A stretch of 64,000 bases of DNA, taken from assembly GCF_040412085.2 (NCBI RefSeq), contig NZ_CP115920.1:1364001-1428000 (forward strand), read 5' to 3'. Position 1 is the stretch's first letter; each line of letters begins with the position of its first letter. The position numbers and the translations under genes were made by a program. This DNA is from Vibrio sp. CB1-14 (GTDB taxonomy: Bacteria > Pseudomonadota > Gammaproteobacteria > Enterobacterales > Vibrionaceae). The notes below the pieces were generated by a model that was given only the letters and a program-made list of their open reading frames with translations, ran no database searches and had not been told where the DNA came from. Below are positions 29,938-38,736 of this stretch, in pieces.

Positions 29938-30621
29938 GTGAAGAAGTCTGTTATCACGATTTTATTGGCAGCAAGTTCTGCTTTCGCTGCAAGTGCTGCC
30001 ACGTTAACGCCAATGAATGGTGTGTCATTGCTGTATGTGAATGGCCAAGAGTCTGAATCAAAAATACGTTCCAACGATGTCGAATCCGGAACCACTCAGG
30101 TTGTGGTACGCATGGATAAAAAAGTAGGCCGTGGCAGCAGCCAGTCGGTTTATACTTCTGCACCTTATGTCATCACATTTAATATCACCGGTGATGAGGT
30201 GAAGATTAACCACCCAGTCGCTCGAAGCAAGCAAGAAGCGAGCGCTGCATTTCGTTTACCAGAGCCAGAGTGGCGTATCACTCAAGATGGTAATTCACTA
30301 CCTTATACGACAGAAAAACTGAAAGGACGCGAAGGTGTACTTCCTTACTCTGGTATGAATGAGCTGATTGCCGATTACAACGAGCAGCGTGGTATTACTT
30401 TCGGCGGTGAGTCTGCTTCTGAAGTGGCTTCAGTAACCGCTACTGTGGCGGCGACAGCAACAACGGCTGTTGCAGCATCTACTCCGAAGGCGGTTGAAAA
30501 ACCTCAAGCAGTGAAGGGTGATGCTAGATCCAGCAATATGGAACAGTTACAAGCGTTGTACTTAAAGGCGTCGAAAACTGAACGCAAGGAATTTCGCAAG
30601 TGGATGATTGACCAAGAGTAA
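29938..30621 (+). CDS. DUF2057 (YccT family) periplasmic protein
   Basis: A 227-residue exported protein with a signal peptide (cleavage about residue 20, SAFAASAA) and a YccT/UPF0319-type domain: LTPMNGVSLLYVNGQE, TTQVVVRM and SAPYVITFNI. An Ala/Thr-rich linker (about residues 160-185) leads to a basic C-terminal helix, LQALYLKASKTERKEFRKWM, often found in vibrio members. It starts with GTG after a good AAGGAGAG site. YccT has been linked to curli and biofilm control in enterobacteria, but I infer no role here. It is a single-gene unit. Confidence 0.85.
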   Translation: MKKSVITILLAASSAFAASAATLTPMNGVSLLYVNGQESESKIRSNDVESGTTQVVVRMDKKVGRGSSQSVYTSAPYVITFNITGDEVKINHPVARSKQEASAAFRLPEPEWRITQDGNSLPYTTEKLKGREGVLPYSGMNELIADYNEQRGITFGGESASEVASVTATVAATATTAVAASTPKAVEKPQAVKGDARSSNMEQLQALYLKASKTERKEFRKWMIDQE

Positions 30622-30649
30622 TTGACTCAGTCTATCCAGCTTTGCAATT

Positions 30650-30672
30650 AGGGGGCTAAATGCCCCTTTTTT
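30650..30672 (+). terminator. Intrinsic terminator of the YccT-family gene
   Basis: AGGGGGC, loop TAAAT, GCCCCTTTTTT. Confidence 0.88.
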
Positions 30673-30756
30673 ATGTCTTGCTAACAGGAATCTAACTATA
30701 GTTACCCCAAAATTAGGTTATGATTACTTTATTGTTCTGTATCTAACATCAACCTC

Positions 30757-33168
30757 GTGAACCGTCTATTCTCTCTTATTCAGCGCTTTCCTAAGCTTGT
30801 CCTTCTTTTTGTCACTCTCATTACCAGTGTAGCTATCTGGTATGGGCAGCAGCATTTTAGGATGAATGCCGATTTATCTTCATTAGTAGAACAAAATGGA
30901 GCTTGGGTTGACGATCTTAACTATTTAAACGACACGTTTCCTGAATCCGGTAATGTCACTGTATTGGTCACTATTACCGATGGTTCAGACCTAAAAGAGC
31001 ACGTCGTCTCAATAGAAAAACAACTGCGTAACCAAAAGATCTTTAAAGAGATCTTTGCTCCGCAATTATTGGCTTGGTTTGAAGAGCACCCGTTAGGGTT
31101 TGTGACTCAAGACGAGTTTGAACGTATCGAAGCCTTTACCCGCGACACAATCAAGCCTGCTGCACTTGCTGCTCAATCAGGCAGTCTTGATCTTTATTTG
31201 GCCGAACTCGCCCAAAGCGAACAACCGAACTTAACACCGCTTTTAGAGGCAATAAACAACCAATCAGTTGACTGGGCAAAACTGGCTCAGAAAAATCTGA
31301 CAAAGCCCACGGCGTATGCCATCACGTTAGTTGCAGAACCAGACGCATCAGCGACGGAACCGAATCGCGCTATTATGGAGGCCATTCACCAGAGCATTAT
31401 AGCGGCGGATTTACCATCAAACGTCGACATTAAAGTTACTGGTCAGGCGGCACTCGATTTTGATGAAATTGCTGATGCCAACAACAGCATCGCTATAGCC
31501 GGTAGTGCTTCATTAGTCGGTCTTATTTTGATTTTGGCGATTGGTATCCGCTCACTTCGAGTGATAGTCGCATGTTACTTGACGGTATTAGTTGGTCTAG
31601 CTTGGACATTTGCGGCAGGTCTGGCTGTTATTGGGCACTACAACACGATCTCTATTGTATTTATGGTGATGTTTATTGGCCTTGCAGTCGATTTTTCCAT
31701 TCACTTATGTCTTCATATTCAAGAGCTTAGGGTAAAAGGAGAGAATGACTCGTTAGCGATGCGCGATGCGATTTCTCATTCGGTTCGACCTTTGTCACTG
31801 TGTGCGCTTTCTTCGGCACTGGGCTTTTTAAGTTTCTATCCAACCGCTTATACAGGGCTTGGTGAATTGGGCGTTGTGTCTGCTCTAGGTATGGTGCTTG
31901 GCCTTGCTGCAACCTTTATCATTATCCCACTGTTCTTTATTTTGTTTGGCTATCCGAAAGTTCGTCATCAACGAGATACGCACCGTTTCGCTTGGTTCGG
32001 AGAGCAACTGATGCGCTTTAAAGGCACGGTGTTTAGCTTAGCGATAGCATTGACGGTCGTCATGGGATACGGCGCGACACAGTTTAAGTTTGATTTCTCA
32101 ACGTTGGTTTTGAAAAACCCTCAGTCAGAGTCTGTGTTGGCTCTAAATCAATTGCAACAAGAGGGATTGGGCTCAAGCTATCAGCTGTTTGCCATTGCTA
32201 AAAACCAGCAGCAAGCTGAGCAGTGGCAGGCTAGTTTGATAAAGCAACCTTCGGTGGCTTCGGTTAGGGTCGTGAGTGATTTTTTGCCTAAAGATCTTGA
32301 GAAGAGAACCGAGCAGCTGCAAGCGTTGTTCACGCAGTCAGACATAGCGACGCCAATGAGCTATCCAGAATTTGTGGAGATGGCGAAAACTCAACGTTGG
32401 CAGGATAGCGAGCGCTTACCTGATACGATAGATAGCGCTTCTGTCTCGGAGCTTCTATTTGCTGGTCTATCAACTAGCTTGAATACACTGACGCAGTTTG
32501 AACCCGTGACTATTGAGTCGCTGCCAACCGATTTAAGTGAGCGCTATATCAGTCAGCAGGGTGAGTGGCTAGTGGTGATCTCTCCAAGTGAAGATATGAC
32601 TAATGTCGATGCTTTGGATAAGTTTATTACCGAGTCTAAGCAAATCGCACCGAATGCTACAGGTAGAGCTGTTGCTGAAAAAGAAGTGGGCAGCATTATT
32701 GTGAATGCGTTTCAAGCGGCAATCATGATGTCGGTGTTTGGGATTGCACTGATTCTCATTTGGTCGGTTGAGAAAAAACGTGATGTGTTACTTATCTTTA
32801 TTCCACTGACGTTGGCGTCACTATCGACTTTAGGGTTGATGCACTGGCTCGGGTTATCGATGAACATGGCCAACATCATAGTGATCCCGCTGATCTTTGG
32901 TCTGGGTGTGGATAATGGCATACACATCGTGAAGCGTTTTCGTGCGGTGAGAAGCTTGGCGGCATTCTTTAAAACCTCGACACCGAAGGCGTCACTAGTA
33001 AGTTGTTTAACCACGCTAGCAACATTTGGTGCTTTGATCGTTGCTGATCACCAAGGGATGCATTCCATCGGGCTGGTACTTACTATCGCATTAAGCTGTA
33101 TTTTGGTGTTTAGTTTAACGCTATTGCCACTATTGCTAGAAGTGACAAAGAAAAAGCCCATTGAATAA
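30757..33168 (+). CDS. MMPL/RND-family inner-membrane transporter
   Basis: An 803-residue membrane protein of the MMPL (RND) superfamily. It shows the duplicated RND layout: one helix at residues 12-29, a large periplasmic domain to about 245, a five-helix block (250-400, with the GLAVDFSIHL motif), a second helix near 425, a second periplasmic domain, and a second block (from about 650, with GLGVDNGIHIVKRF). Relatives move lipids or hydrophobic compounds to the outer membrane; the substrate is unknown. The start is GTG at 30757, and I see no Shine-Dalgarno sequence in the preceding 15 bases. The last codons also encode a terminator for the opposite strand. Confidence 0.9.
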   Translation: MNRLFSLIQRFPKLVLLFVTLITSVAIWYGQQHFRMNADLSSLVEQNGAWVDDLNYLNDTFPESGNVTVLVTITDGSDLKEHVVSIEKQLRNQKIFKEIFAPQLLAWFEEHPLGFVTQDEFERIEAFTRDTIKPAALAAQSGSLDLYLAELAQSEQPNLTPLLEAINNQSVDWAKLAQKNLTKPTAYAITLVAEPDASATEPNRAIMEAIHQSIIAADLPSNVDIKVTGQAALDFDEIADANNSIAIAGSASLVGLILILAIGIRSLRVIVACYLTVLVGLAWTFAAGLAVIGHYNTISIVFMVMFIGLAVDFSIHLCLHIQELRVKGENDSLAMRDAISHSVRPLSLCALSSALGFLSFYPTAYTGLGELGVVSALGMVLGLAATFIIIPLFFILFGYPKVRHQRDTHRFAWFGEQLMRFKGTVFSLAIALTVVMGYGATQFKFDFSTLVLKNPQSESVLALNQLQQEGLGSSYQLFAIAKNQQQAEQWQASLIKQPSVASVRVVSDFLPKDLEKRTEQLQALFTQSDIATPMSYPEFVEMAKTQRWQDSERLPDTIDSASVSELLFAGLSTSLNTLTQFEPVTIESLPTDLSERYISQQGEWLVVISPSEDMTNVDALDKFITESKQIAPNATGRAVAEKEVGSIIVNAFQAAIMMSVFGIALILIWSVEKKRDVLLIFIPLTLASLSTLGLMHWLGLSMNMANIIVIPLIFGLGVDNGIHIVKRFRAVRSLAAFFKTSTPKASLVSCLTTLATFGALIVADHQGMHSIGLVLTIALSCILVFSLTLLPLLLEVTKKKPIE

Positions 33169-33175
33169 TGGGCTT
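33152..33175 (-). terminator. Minus-strand terminator embedded in the end of the MMPL gene
   Basis: Read on the minus strand, AAGCCCATT, loop ATTC, AATGGGCTTTTTC. The T-tract is good only in this direction, so it serves the outer-membrane protein gene ending at 33192. It overlaps the last codons and stop of the MMPL gene. Confidence 0.85.
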
Positions 33176-33191
33176 GATAACTCTTTAAGGG

Positions 33192-34073
33192 TTAGAAACG
33201 AGCATCTAGGGTGACGAAGAAGCTCTTACGTTGACCGAAGCCAAGCTCACTTATTAATACCCAGTTTGGGGTGAACTCATATTGCGCGCCGACTAGACTA
33301 TTCCAGTTGTTGGCGAGGCTTTGCGTCACAGTGAACTTCGCGTCATCTAACATAGGCAAGGCACCGATAGAGCCTAGCGGTAAGTCTTTGACATTACCTG
33401 TTAGGGTTTGTTCTATGTTTTGGTACTGCGCACCTACCCAAGCTCTAATTGGCCAATCACTGTTTCGGGAGAAATCCCATCCGATTCGCGGTGACACAAC
33501 TATCGAGTCAATTTCACCATCAATTACGGTGAGACTGGTTTTCGTGTAACTTGCATCTACAAGCGCGAAAAAGCTTTCGTACCCACCTGCAATCACAGTA
33601 CCTATACCATAGGTATAACCGTCAAGATCCAATCGAAACGGTTCGTTCAAATTATCGACTTCAATCGGGATAGCAGGCAGAGGAGGCAAGAGGTCGAGCT
33701 CACCTTTAACGGAGGTGATAGTCGTTTCTGAATAACCATTGAGTTTACCGCCAATAGCGTAGAAATTCAGAAACGGTAGAACCCAAACGTCGGCTTTCAA
33801 TGTCAGAACTTCGGATTCTTGATAACCTCCTTGTGTGCCTATTTCCAAATTTTGTACTTGGGAAGGCAAACCGGTAAGAGCAATCGAGTTGACATTGATA
33901 CCTTGAGACACATTCATATAACCAAGACTTAACCCAAAAGCTTCAGGCAGGGTGTAGCCTCGTTCTTCAGCTTCTTTCTTGAATAGTGGTAGCTCTATCG
34001 CTGAAGCTAGGCTAGGTAGCAACAGCGCCGCCAATGAGAGCGCTTTTAGGGAAAATTTGGCATTAAATGTCAT
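33192..34073 (-). CDS. Predicted outer-membrane beta-barrel protein
   Basis: A 293-residue protein that I cannot place in a named family. It has a signal peptide (MTFNAKFSLKALSLAALLLPSLASA, cleavage after ASA near residue 25), then many amphipathic beta strands with alternating hydrophobic/aromatic residues, and ends in a C-terminal Phe (FVTLDARF), the hallmark of outer-membrane barrels. Glycine and aromatic content is high. It is convergent with the MMPL transporter gene; lipid-type RND pumps often work with outer-membrane partners, but a link here is only inferred from position. Confidence 0.75.
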   Translation of the reverse strand: MTFNAKFSLKALSLAALLLPSLASAIELPLFKKEAEERGYTLPEAFGLSLGYMNVSQGINVNSIALTGLPSQVQNLEIGTQGGYQESEVLTLKADVWVLPFLNFYAIGGKLNGYSETTITSVKGELDLLPPLPAIPIEVDNLNEPFRLDLDGYTYGIGTVIAGGYESFFALVDASYTKTSLTVIDGEIDSIVVSPRIGWDFSRNSDWPIRAWVGAQYQNIEQTLTGNVKDLPLGSIGALPMLDDAKFTVTQSLANNWNSLVGAQYEFTPNWVLISELGFGQRKSFFVTLDARF

Positions 34074-34170
34074 AGGGGTGTCTACTTAAAATGGTTGAAG
34101 ATATACATCAAGATTATAGGTTGGCGGATTGTAGATGAGCAAAGTCTTGATGGAAAGAAGTTTTAACCAT

Positions 34171-34202
34171 AAAAAAGGTCGTGGTTAAAACCACGACCTT
34201 TT
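34171..34202 (-). terminator. Intrinsic terminator of the DUF4397 lipoprotein gene
   Basis: AAAAGGTCGTGGTT pairs with AACCACGACCTTTT, followed on the minus strand by further T residues. Confidence 0.93.
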
Positions 34203-34218
34203 GACCATAGGGCGTCTG

Positions 34219-35571
34219 TTATTTATCGATGTTCAACGCAATAGAATCTTCTGTGGCGAACGCCGTAACAACATTACCGTTGGCTAGCGCCGGAACGTTT
34301 GTGTTGGTAAGCAGTATGTTGGTTGTACCTGCCTCTGCCACCGCTAAATCATAAGTTCCTGCCGCGACTTTGAGAACGGCAGTATCTTTAAATGATACGC
34401 CTTTAAGGACTGCTGTATCCGCTGAAAATGCACCGCCGTCAGCAACCGCATGGATGTCCACGAGCGCTGCCGCTGCAGTCGGGTTAGCATGCACTACTCG
34501 GATTTTCGCATAGGTTGCAATGCCGCGAAGGTCGTCTTCAATAATTAAAGCTTCTTGAGAGCTGTCATTTAAACGTCCCACGGCGAAAATGGTAGTTTCC
34601 GAACCTGCGGAGAAGGTGGCGCCCGGGACGGTGATGACTTGTGGTGAAGTTGTACCAGTAGGTGCAACGGCAACATCGACCGTTCCAGGTGCAATCGCTG
34701 TCCCAGCAACGTTCTCATACGTCAGATTGGTCAGTCCGGCAACGGCTGCGCCATTTGCTAGAATATCTACAGGTGGCGCGTCTTCAATGGCATGGCCGGC
34801 ACGCACGATGGCTTTTTCATCAGTGTCTCTGAGTACTGTGACAGAACTTCCGTCTGCGACTAACAGATTCACAGGTGAGTCACCCATAGCACTGTTCACT
34901 ACGTTGGGTACAGCGGTGACCATCAAATCTGTGCCGCCGGGTAAATCTAACTCACCACTGTCGAATACGACGTCTGCATCAGTATTTTGGCCGGTCGGAG
35001 TTATGCGTATTCGATAGGTGCTGGCTGGGACTGTAATCGGTAGGTCGGCCGAATCTATCGCAAATGCTAAACCCGAAACGCCAACTGTAGCAGTACTGAT
35101 ACTGGCATCGGTGGTCAGGTGAATATCAACCGCACCAACGTCAGGGTGTGCATGTAAAACATCAATGCGGACTGAATTACTATCGGGTTTGATTCCAGAA
35201 CGTGCCAATATAACTCCCTGCAGTGCCGATGTTTTGTTGAGAGCAAAAACATCATACTGCATGTCAGGAGCAAAGTTTACGCCAGGTACGGGAAGCACTT
35301 CGCTAGCGCTACCGTCGGTGCCGATAGCCTCGACTGACAGGTCATACGTACCTGAGTCGACAGTTATCAATCCGCTACCCTGCTGGTAGTCGACGTCTGT
35401 TAACCCACTCAAAATAGCGCCATTCGCTTTGATGTTTACCAGTGGTGCATCAGCGCTGGCGTGTGTCACGCGAACTTGAGTGGTTGGGTTAGAAGGGTGA
35501 TCGGAATCGCTGCCACAGCCGACGATGGTGATTGCTGCGGCTGCGATAACGGATGTTTTTATAATATTCAT
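34219..35571 (-). CDS. DUF4397 repeat lipoprotein
   Basis: A 450-residue predicted lipoprotein: the signal peptide ends in the lipobox IVGC (Cys at residue 19), followed by a polar GSDSDHPSNP linker. The rest consists of four DUF4397-type beta-rich repeats, each opening with an R(V/A)xHA-like strand (VRVTHASADAP, IDVLHAHPD, VRAGHAIEDAP, IRVVHANPT) and running about 100 residues. Function is unknown; such proteins are thought to act at the cell surface. The ribosome site lies within a perfect hairpin directly upstream. It is a single-gene unit. Confidence 0.85.
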   Translation of the reverse strand: MNIIKTSVIAAAAITIVGCGSDSDHPSNPTTQVRVTHASADAPLVNIKANGAILSGLTDVDYQQGSGLITVDSGTYDLSVEAIGTDGSASEVLPVPGVNFAPDMQYDVFALNKTSALQGVILARSGIKPDSNSVRIDVLHAHPDVGAVDIHLTTDASISTATVGVSGLAFAIDSADLPITVPASTYRIRITPTGQNTDADVVFDSGELDLPGGTDLMVTAVPNVVNSAMGDSPVNLLVADGSSVTVLRDTDEKAIVRAGHAIEDAPPVDILANGAAVAGLTNLTYENVAGTAIAPGTVDVAVAPTGTTSPQVITVPGATFSAGSETTIFAVGRLNDSSQEALIIEDDLRGIATYAKIRVVHANPTAAAALVDIHAVADGGAFSADTAVLKGVSFKDTAVLKVAAGTYDLAVAEAGTTNILLTNTNVPALANGNVVTAFATEDSIALNIDK

Positions 35572-35572
35572 G

Positions 35573-35611
35573 GTAAGCCTCTATGCTCATGTTATTCGCA
35601 AAGAGGCTTAC
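35573..35611 (-). promoter_or_regulatory. Hairpin covering the ribosome-binding site of the DUF4397 gene
   Basis: On the minus strand GTAAGCCTCT (35611-35602) pairs perfectly with AGAGGCTTAC (35582-35573) around a 19-base loop. The second arm ends one base before the ATG and contains the AGAGG Shine-Dalgarno, six bases from the start codon. The folded mRNA would hide the ribosome site, so translation is probably controlled. Confidence 0.7.
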
Positions 35612-35691
35612 GGCACCAAAATCAAATAAGTTCAAAGTTGATGGTAAAATAAACTATTGGTAAAGCATGCAGTTTCATAAATGAGGTAATG

Positions 35692-36129
35692 CTAATCTTC
35701 TATTGGTAACCAGTCCACGGTTACTCCAGCTTGATCGAACATATCTTGGCTTAGTGAAATTTTTTCGCCCCAACGTGATAGAAAATCGTCAGTTTGCGCA
35801 GGGCAGTGGACAACAGAAATGCCTGTTTGAATGATTTTTGCGGCACAATTTGGGCACGGAAAATGTGTTACCCAAATCTCACAACCGCCAAGATCTCGCT
35901 TTGCAAATAGAATCGCATTTTCTTCAGCGTGCAATGTCTTCAGGTATTTAGTCTCTCGCTCGTCCACTTCAGCACTATCGGAAATACCATGTGGATAGCC
36001 ATTAAAGCCAACAGAAACGATACGGTTTTGCTTGGTAATGACTGCGCCTACTTGTGTTGATGGATCTTTACTCCATGAGCCAACTAATTCAGCCATTTGA
36101 ATAAATCGTTTTGCCCATTTAGACGCCAT
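35692..36129 (-). CDS. dCMP/cytidine deaminase family protein
   Basis: A 145-residue zinc-dependent deaminase of the deoxycytidylate deaminase type. The zinc site is complete: LHAEENAI near residue 77 (His plus catalytic Glu) and PCPNCAAKI near residue 99 (two Cys). The N-terminal SKDPSTQVGAVI and GFNGYPHGI blocks are typical of dCMP deaminases. It would convert dCMP to dUMP for thymidylate synthesis. I start at ATG 36129, which has GGAG seven bases upstream, not at the longer upstream codon. It stands alone; E. coli uses dCTP deaminase instead. Confidence 0.88.
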   Translation of the reverse strand: MASKWAKRFIQMAELVGSWSKDPSTQVGAVITKQNRIVSVGFNGYPHGISDSAEVDERETKYLKTLHAEENAILFAKRDLGGCEIWVTHFPCPNCAAKIIQTGISVVHCPAQTDDFLSRWGEKISLSQDMFDQAGVTVDWLPIED

Positions 36130-36430
36130 AATTACTCCAGTGTTTGTTGTGTGCTTGGTCGTGTTGTTATTGCGTTTAAGTCTACAAAATAACGACAATG
36201 AAAACGAGTGCTATTTGTAAACGATTACAGTTTTAGATGCGGTGTTCGTGTTACTAAGATTTACAATCAATAGAGACATATTGTGCTGTCTATAATGTAA
36301 CCTTTAGGGAGAGATTTTGTGATCTGGTCGGGATTCTGTGTCAGAGTAACGACAATTATCAATAATTTGCTGAGATCATTAATAATCATATGGCAGAATT
36401 TGACGAATTCTTTAAGGATGGGAAAAGATA
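36130..36430. promoter_or_regulatory. Divergent promoter region between the deaminase and Sel1 genes
   Basis: 301 bp, AT-rich. TATAAT at 36291-36296 is a good -10 for the Sel1 gene, but no convincing -35 lies 17 bp upstream. AAGGATGGG just before the Sel1 ATG is its ribosome site. No repeats of note. Confidence 0.35.
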
Positions 36431-37210
36431 ATGCGAAAAACACTGTTAGCGGTTTCACTATGTGGTCTGTGTTTTAGTGCAAGCAGCTTTGCGTTTGTTC
36501 AGGATTGGTCAAAGCGAAGCAACCAAGAAGTGACAACGGAAGCCAAGCGCGGCGACCTGTTTGCTCAGATCGAGTTGGGCGACCGCTATGCGACCGGCAA
36601 TGGCGTAGAAGAAGACGACATCACTGCGGTTGAATGGTACCGAAAGGCCGCAGCGCAAAAAAGCGAAACGGCGATGTACAAGCTTGGCATGATGTACGAT
36701 AACGGTCACGGTGTTCCTTATGATGCGAAAGAAGCAGCAACTTGGTTCGAAAAAGCGTCGCAAAAAGGCAGCGTAACAGCGCAGTACTACTTGGCTGGTA
36801 TGTACAAATGGGGACGTGGTGTTCCCAAAAGTAATGAAAAAGCAGTCGAGTACTATCGCTTAGCGGCAGAGAAGGGTTTTGATGTTGCTCAAAACAGCCT
36901 AGGTGTGATGTACGCAAAAGGGCTCGGCATTGAGAAGAACGATGAGGAAGCGGTAAAATGGTATCGCCGTTCGGCTGAAAATGGCTACGCTTATGGACAA
37001 CGAAACCTCGCCTATAAATACTCACTTGGTGAAGGAGTAGGGCTTGATAATGTTGAAGCCTATGCTTGGGCATCGGTCGCTTCAACAAATGGCTATAAGA
37101 CTGCTGAAAAACTTCGTGATGATTTAGCCCAAAAGCTGAGTGAAGCTGAACTTGCGGTTGCGCAGCAAAAAGCGACAAAGTACTTAGCAGAGCACTCCTC
37201 TCATCAATAG
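36431..37210 (+). CDS. Secreted Sel1-repeat protein
   Basis: A 259-residue exported protein with a signal peptide (MRKTLLAVSLCGLCFSASSFA) and five to six Sel1-like (TPR-type) repeats of about 36 residues, each with the G-x-G-V turn and AxxWYxxAAxxG helix: GNGVEEDDITAVEWYRKAA, GHGVPYDAKEAATWFEKAS, GRGVPKSNEKAVEYYRLAA, GLGIEKNDEEAVKWYRRSA and GEGVGLDNVEAYAWAS. Such repeats mediate protein contacts, often in envelope or signalling complexes; the partner is unknown. An IS has inserted into its transcription terminator just downstream. Confidence 0.9.
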   Translation: MRKTLLAVSLCGLCFSASSFAFVQDWSKRSNQEVTTEAKRGDLFAQIELGDRYATGNGVEEDDITAVEWYRKAAAQKSETAMYKLGMMYDNGHGVPYDAKEAATWFEKASQKGSVTAQYYLAGMYKWGRGVPKSNEKAVEYYRLAAEKGFDVAQNSLGVMYAKGLGIEKNDEEAVKWYRRSAENGYAYGQRNLAYKYSLGEGVGLDNVEAYAWASVASTNGYKTAEKLRDDLAQKLSEAELAVAQQKATKYLAEHSSHQ

Positions 37211-37226
37211 TCGCCAAACAATTAAG

Positions 37227-37242
37227 AAAGGAAGCCAAGTGC
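37227..37242 (+). terminator. Left half of the Sel1 gene's terminator, split by the IS
   Basis: AAAGGAAGC here and GCTTCCTTTTT at 38759-38769 would form a stem with loop CAAGT if the IS (and one copy of the target duplication) were removed. The IS therefore separates the two arms of what was an intrinsic terminator. Confidence 0.8.
37234..37242. repeat. Target-site duplication, left copy
   Basis: GCCAAGTGC directly before the IS end; the same nine bases follow the other end. Nine bp is the usual duplication for IS50/Tn5 elements. Confidence 0.95.
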
Positions 37243-37261
37243 CTGTCTCTTGATCACAAGT
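37243..37261. repeat. IS terminal repeat (inside-end-like)
   Basis: CTGTCTCTTGATCACAAGT; 15 of 19 bases match the other end in inverted orientation. The first 14 bases are the same as the IS50 inside end as I recall it. Confidence 0.9.
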
Positions 37262-38646
37262 CTGCTCGTTCAAGAGACATCGCTAGTTCATAGCCTTCAA
37301 GGATGGTTTGTAATTTGAACCATCCTTCCCATAACACTTGGACTGATGCTCGCCCTGTTCGCTTGGTGTTTTTCCACCCTCCCAACCTAGCAAGGCTTTC
37401 ATAAGCCCAATGGGTATCTGGTACTTGGGTTGGCAGTGGCTTCCCTACGGTTTTGAACCATAATAGCTTCCACGCTTTATGACCTAACACCACTTCACAA
37501 CTCATCACATCACCTTTTGGCTCAACATATTTCATAAAGCGTAGTTGAAGTAATCTTGTGGCAACAAAGGCGAGTATGACGCTCATTCGCTCAAGGTTTT
37601 CACCACACTGCATCCTTAACGCCTCTACGTCTGTACCACCGGTTTTCCAGACTTTGTGATAGTCTTCGACAAGCCACCGATGCTCGTAATAGCTGATGAC
37701 CGCTATAGCGTCATCATACGAGTTTATTACTTCAGACGTCAGCAGGTGCCACGCCAATTTATCTTTATCCTCTCCACGCTCAATGCAACTCACATAGTAA
37801 AGTGGGATATCCGGTTCAGACACTTTGTTAGCGGGTGCTTTAAGAGTGACTGGAGCATATCGAATTTCCAGCTCAACATCTCTGGCCTTACGACCACCTC
37901 GTTGAGGAATATTCAGCGTTTTAAGGTCTACTACTGGCAGTTTGTTTGAGTAGTCGTAAAGCTTCTGGTCATGTTCTTTAATACATCGACTTTGCATCGA
38001 ACGCACGACAAAGCGTTGCTGCTGTTCTGTCTTATAGGTCAGGTATTCATAGATGTCAGCCTCTCTGTCACAAACGGAGATAACCGAAGATAGGTGCTCA
38101 CCTAGGCGAGTTGACATATTTTGTGAGGCTTTTTCCCCACTTGTAACTTTCTTTCTCTTTGTAGGGGCGAGACGCATGTTGATGACCTTGCCCTCGTTTA
38201 GAGATGTCTCGGCTCCAGCGTTGTTGCTCAATAAGACCGACTACCTGATGAGTATTAGGTGCGAAAAGTAAGATAGAGTGAGCAAGAAGAGCACGACTTC
38301 GGTTGCCTTAATTCGTATGTCCAAGAGTATCTCGTACACTTTTGTGTTGGTAAGTAAGTGAGGTCGTATCTTCTAGTGCCAATAGTAACGAGTGGTCTTG
38401 CGCATGCTGAGCGGTGACTTGAAAGCCTGATTCAGCGATATCGTTCGGTTGGATTTGGTCATTACGGATAAAGCGGTAAGCGCCTTCCATATCTGCGGGT
38501 GAAATAGCAAGCTTAGACACGGCAACGCCTGGTTGATTAGCAAGTGAAGCAGCCATTGATATCAATCGTTGAGTTCGTCTAGGGTCGTTAAGCTTTGCCA
38601 GACCAAACTGTACTTGTGCCCACTTCATTGGTGTTAAGTTTTCCAT
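37254..38646 (-). pseudogene. Tn5/IS50-type transposase, inactivated by a stop codon and a frameshift
   Basis: The intact protein would be about 460 residues. The N-terminal part (38646 to 38311) reads NDPRRTQRLISMA and LALEDTTSLTY (first DDE aspartate). It then meets an in-frame TAA at 38308-38310, after which the same frame continues as transposase (RSRALLAHSILLF, YKEKESYKW). A second lesion, one extra base in a run of four C at 38135-38138, shifts the frame; the remainder (VCDREADIYEYL, then YYEHRWLVEDYHKVWKTG with the catalytic Glu) is in another frame. All three catalytic positions are still encoded, so decay seems recent, but no full-length enzyme can be made without recoding. Confidence 0.92.
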
Positions 38647-38703
38647 ATTAGCTACCTAATCAATATTGCTTAAGTGATCAGATCGCAGCCTTGGAAAAGA
38701 GTT

Positions 38704-38736
38704 CAAAAAAAATCCCCGAACTAAGTTCGAGGATTT
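38704..38736 (-). terminator. Inward-facing terminator near the IS outside end
   Basis: On the minus strand AAATCC and CGAAC pair with GTTCG and GGATTT (one mismatch), followed by eight T. It precedes the transposase start and would stop outside transcripts entering the element. Confidence 0.75.

Noticed and set aside
36621..37238. A 205-residue minus-strand open frame over the Sel1 gene
   Set aside because: It is antisense to clear Sel1 repeats with a signal peptide and has no recognisable protein features.
37254..38231. Reading the 325-residue frame as an independent IS4 transposase gene
   Set aside because: It lacks the first third, and the missing part is found upstream in another frame beyond a one-base insertion and a stop codon. 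It is the tail of a broken Tn5-type transposase.
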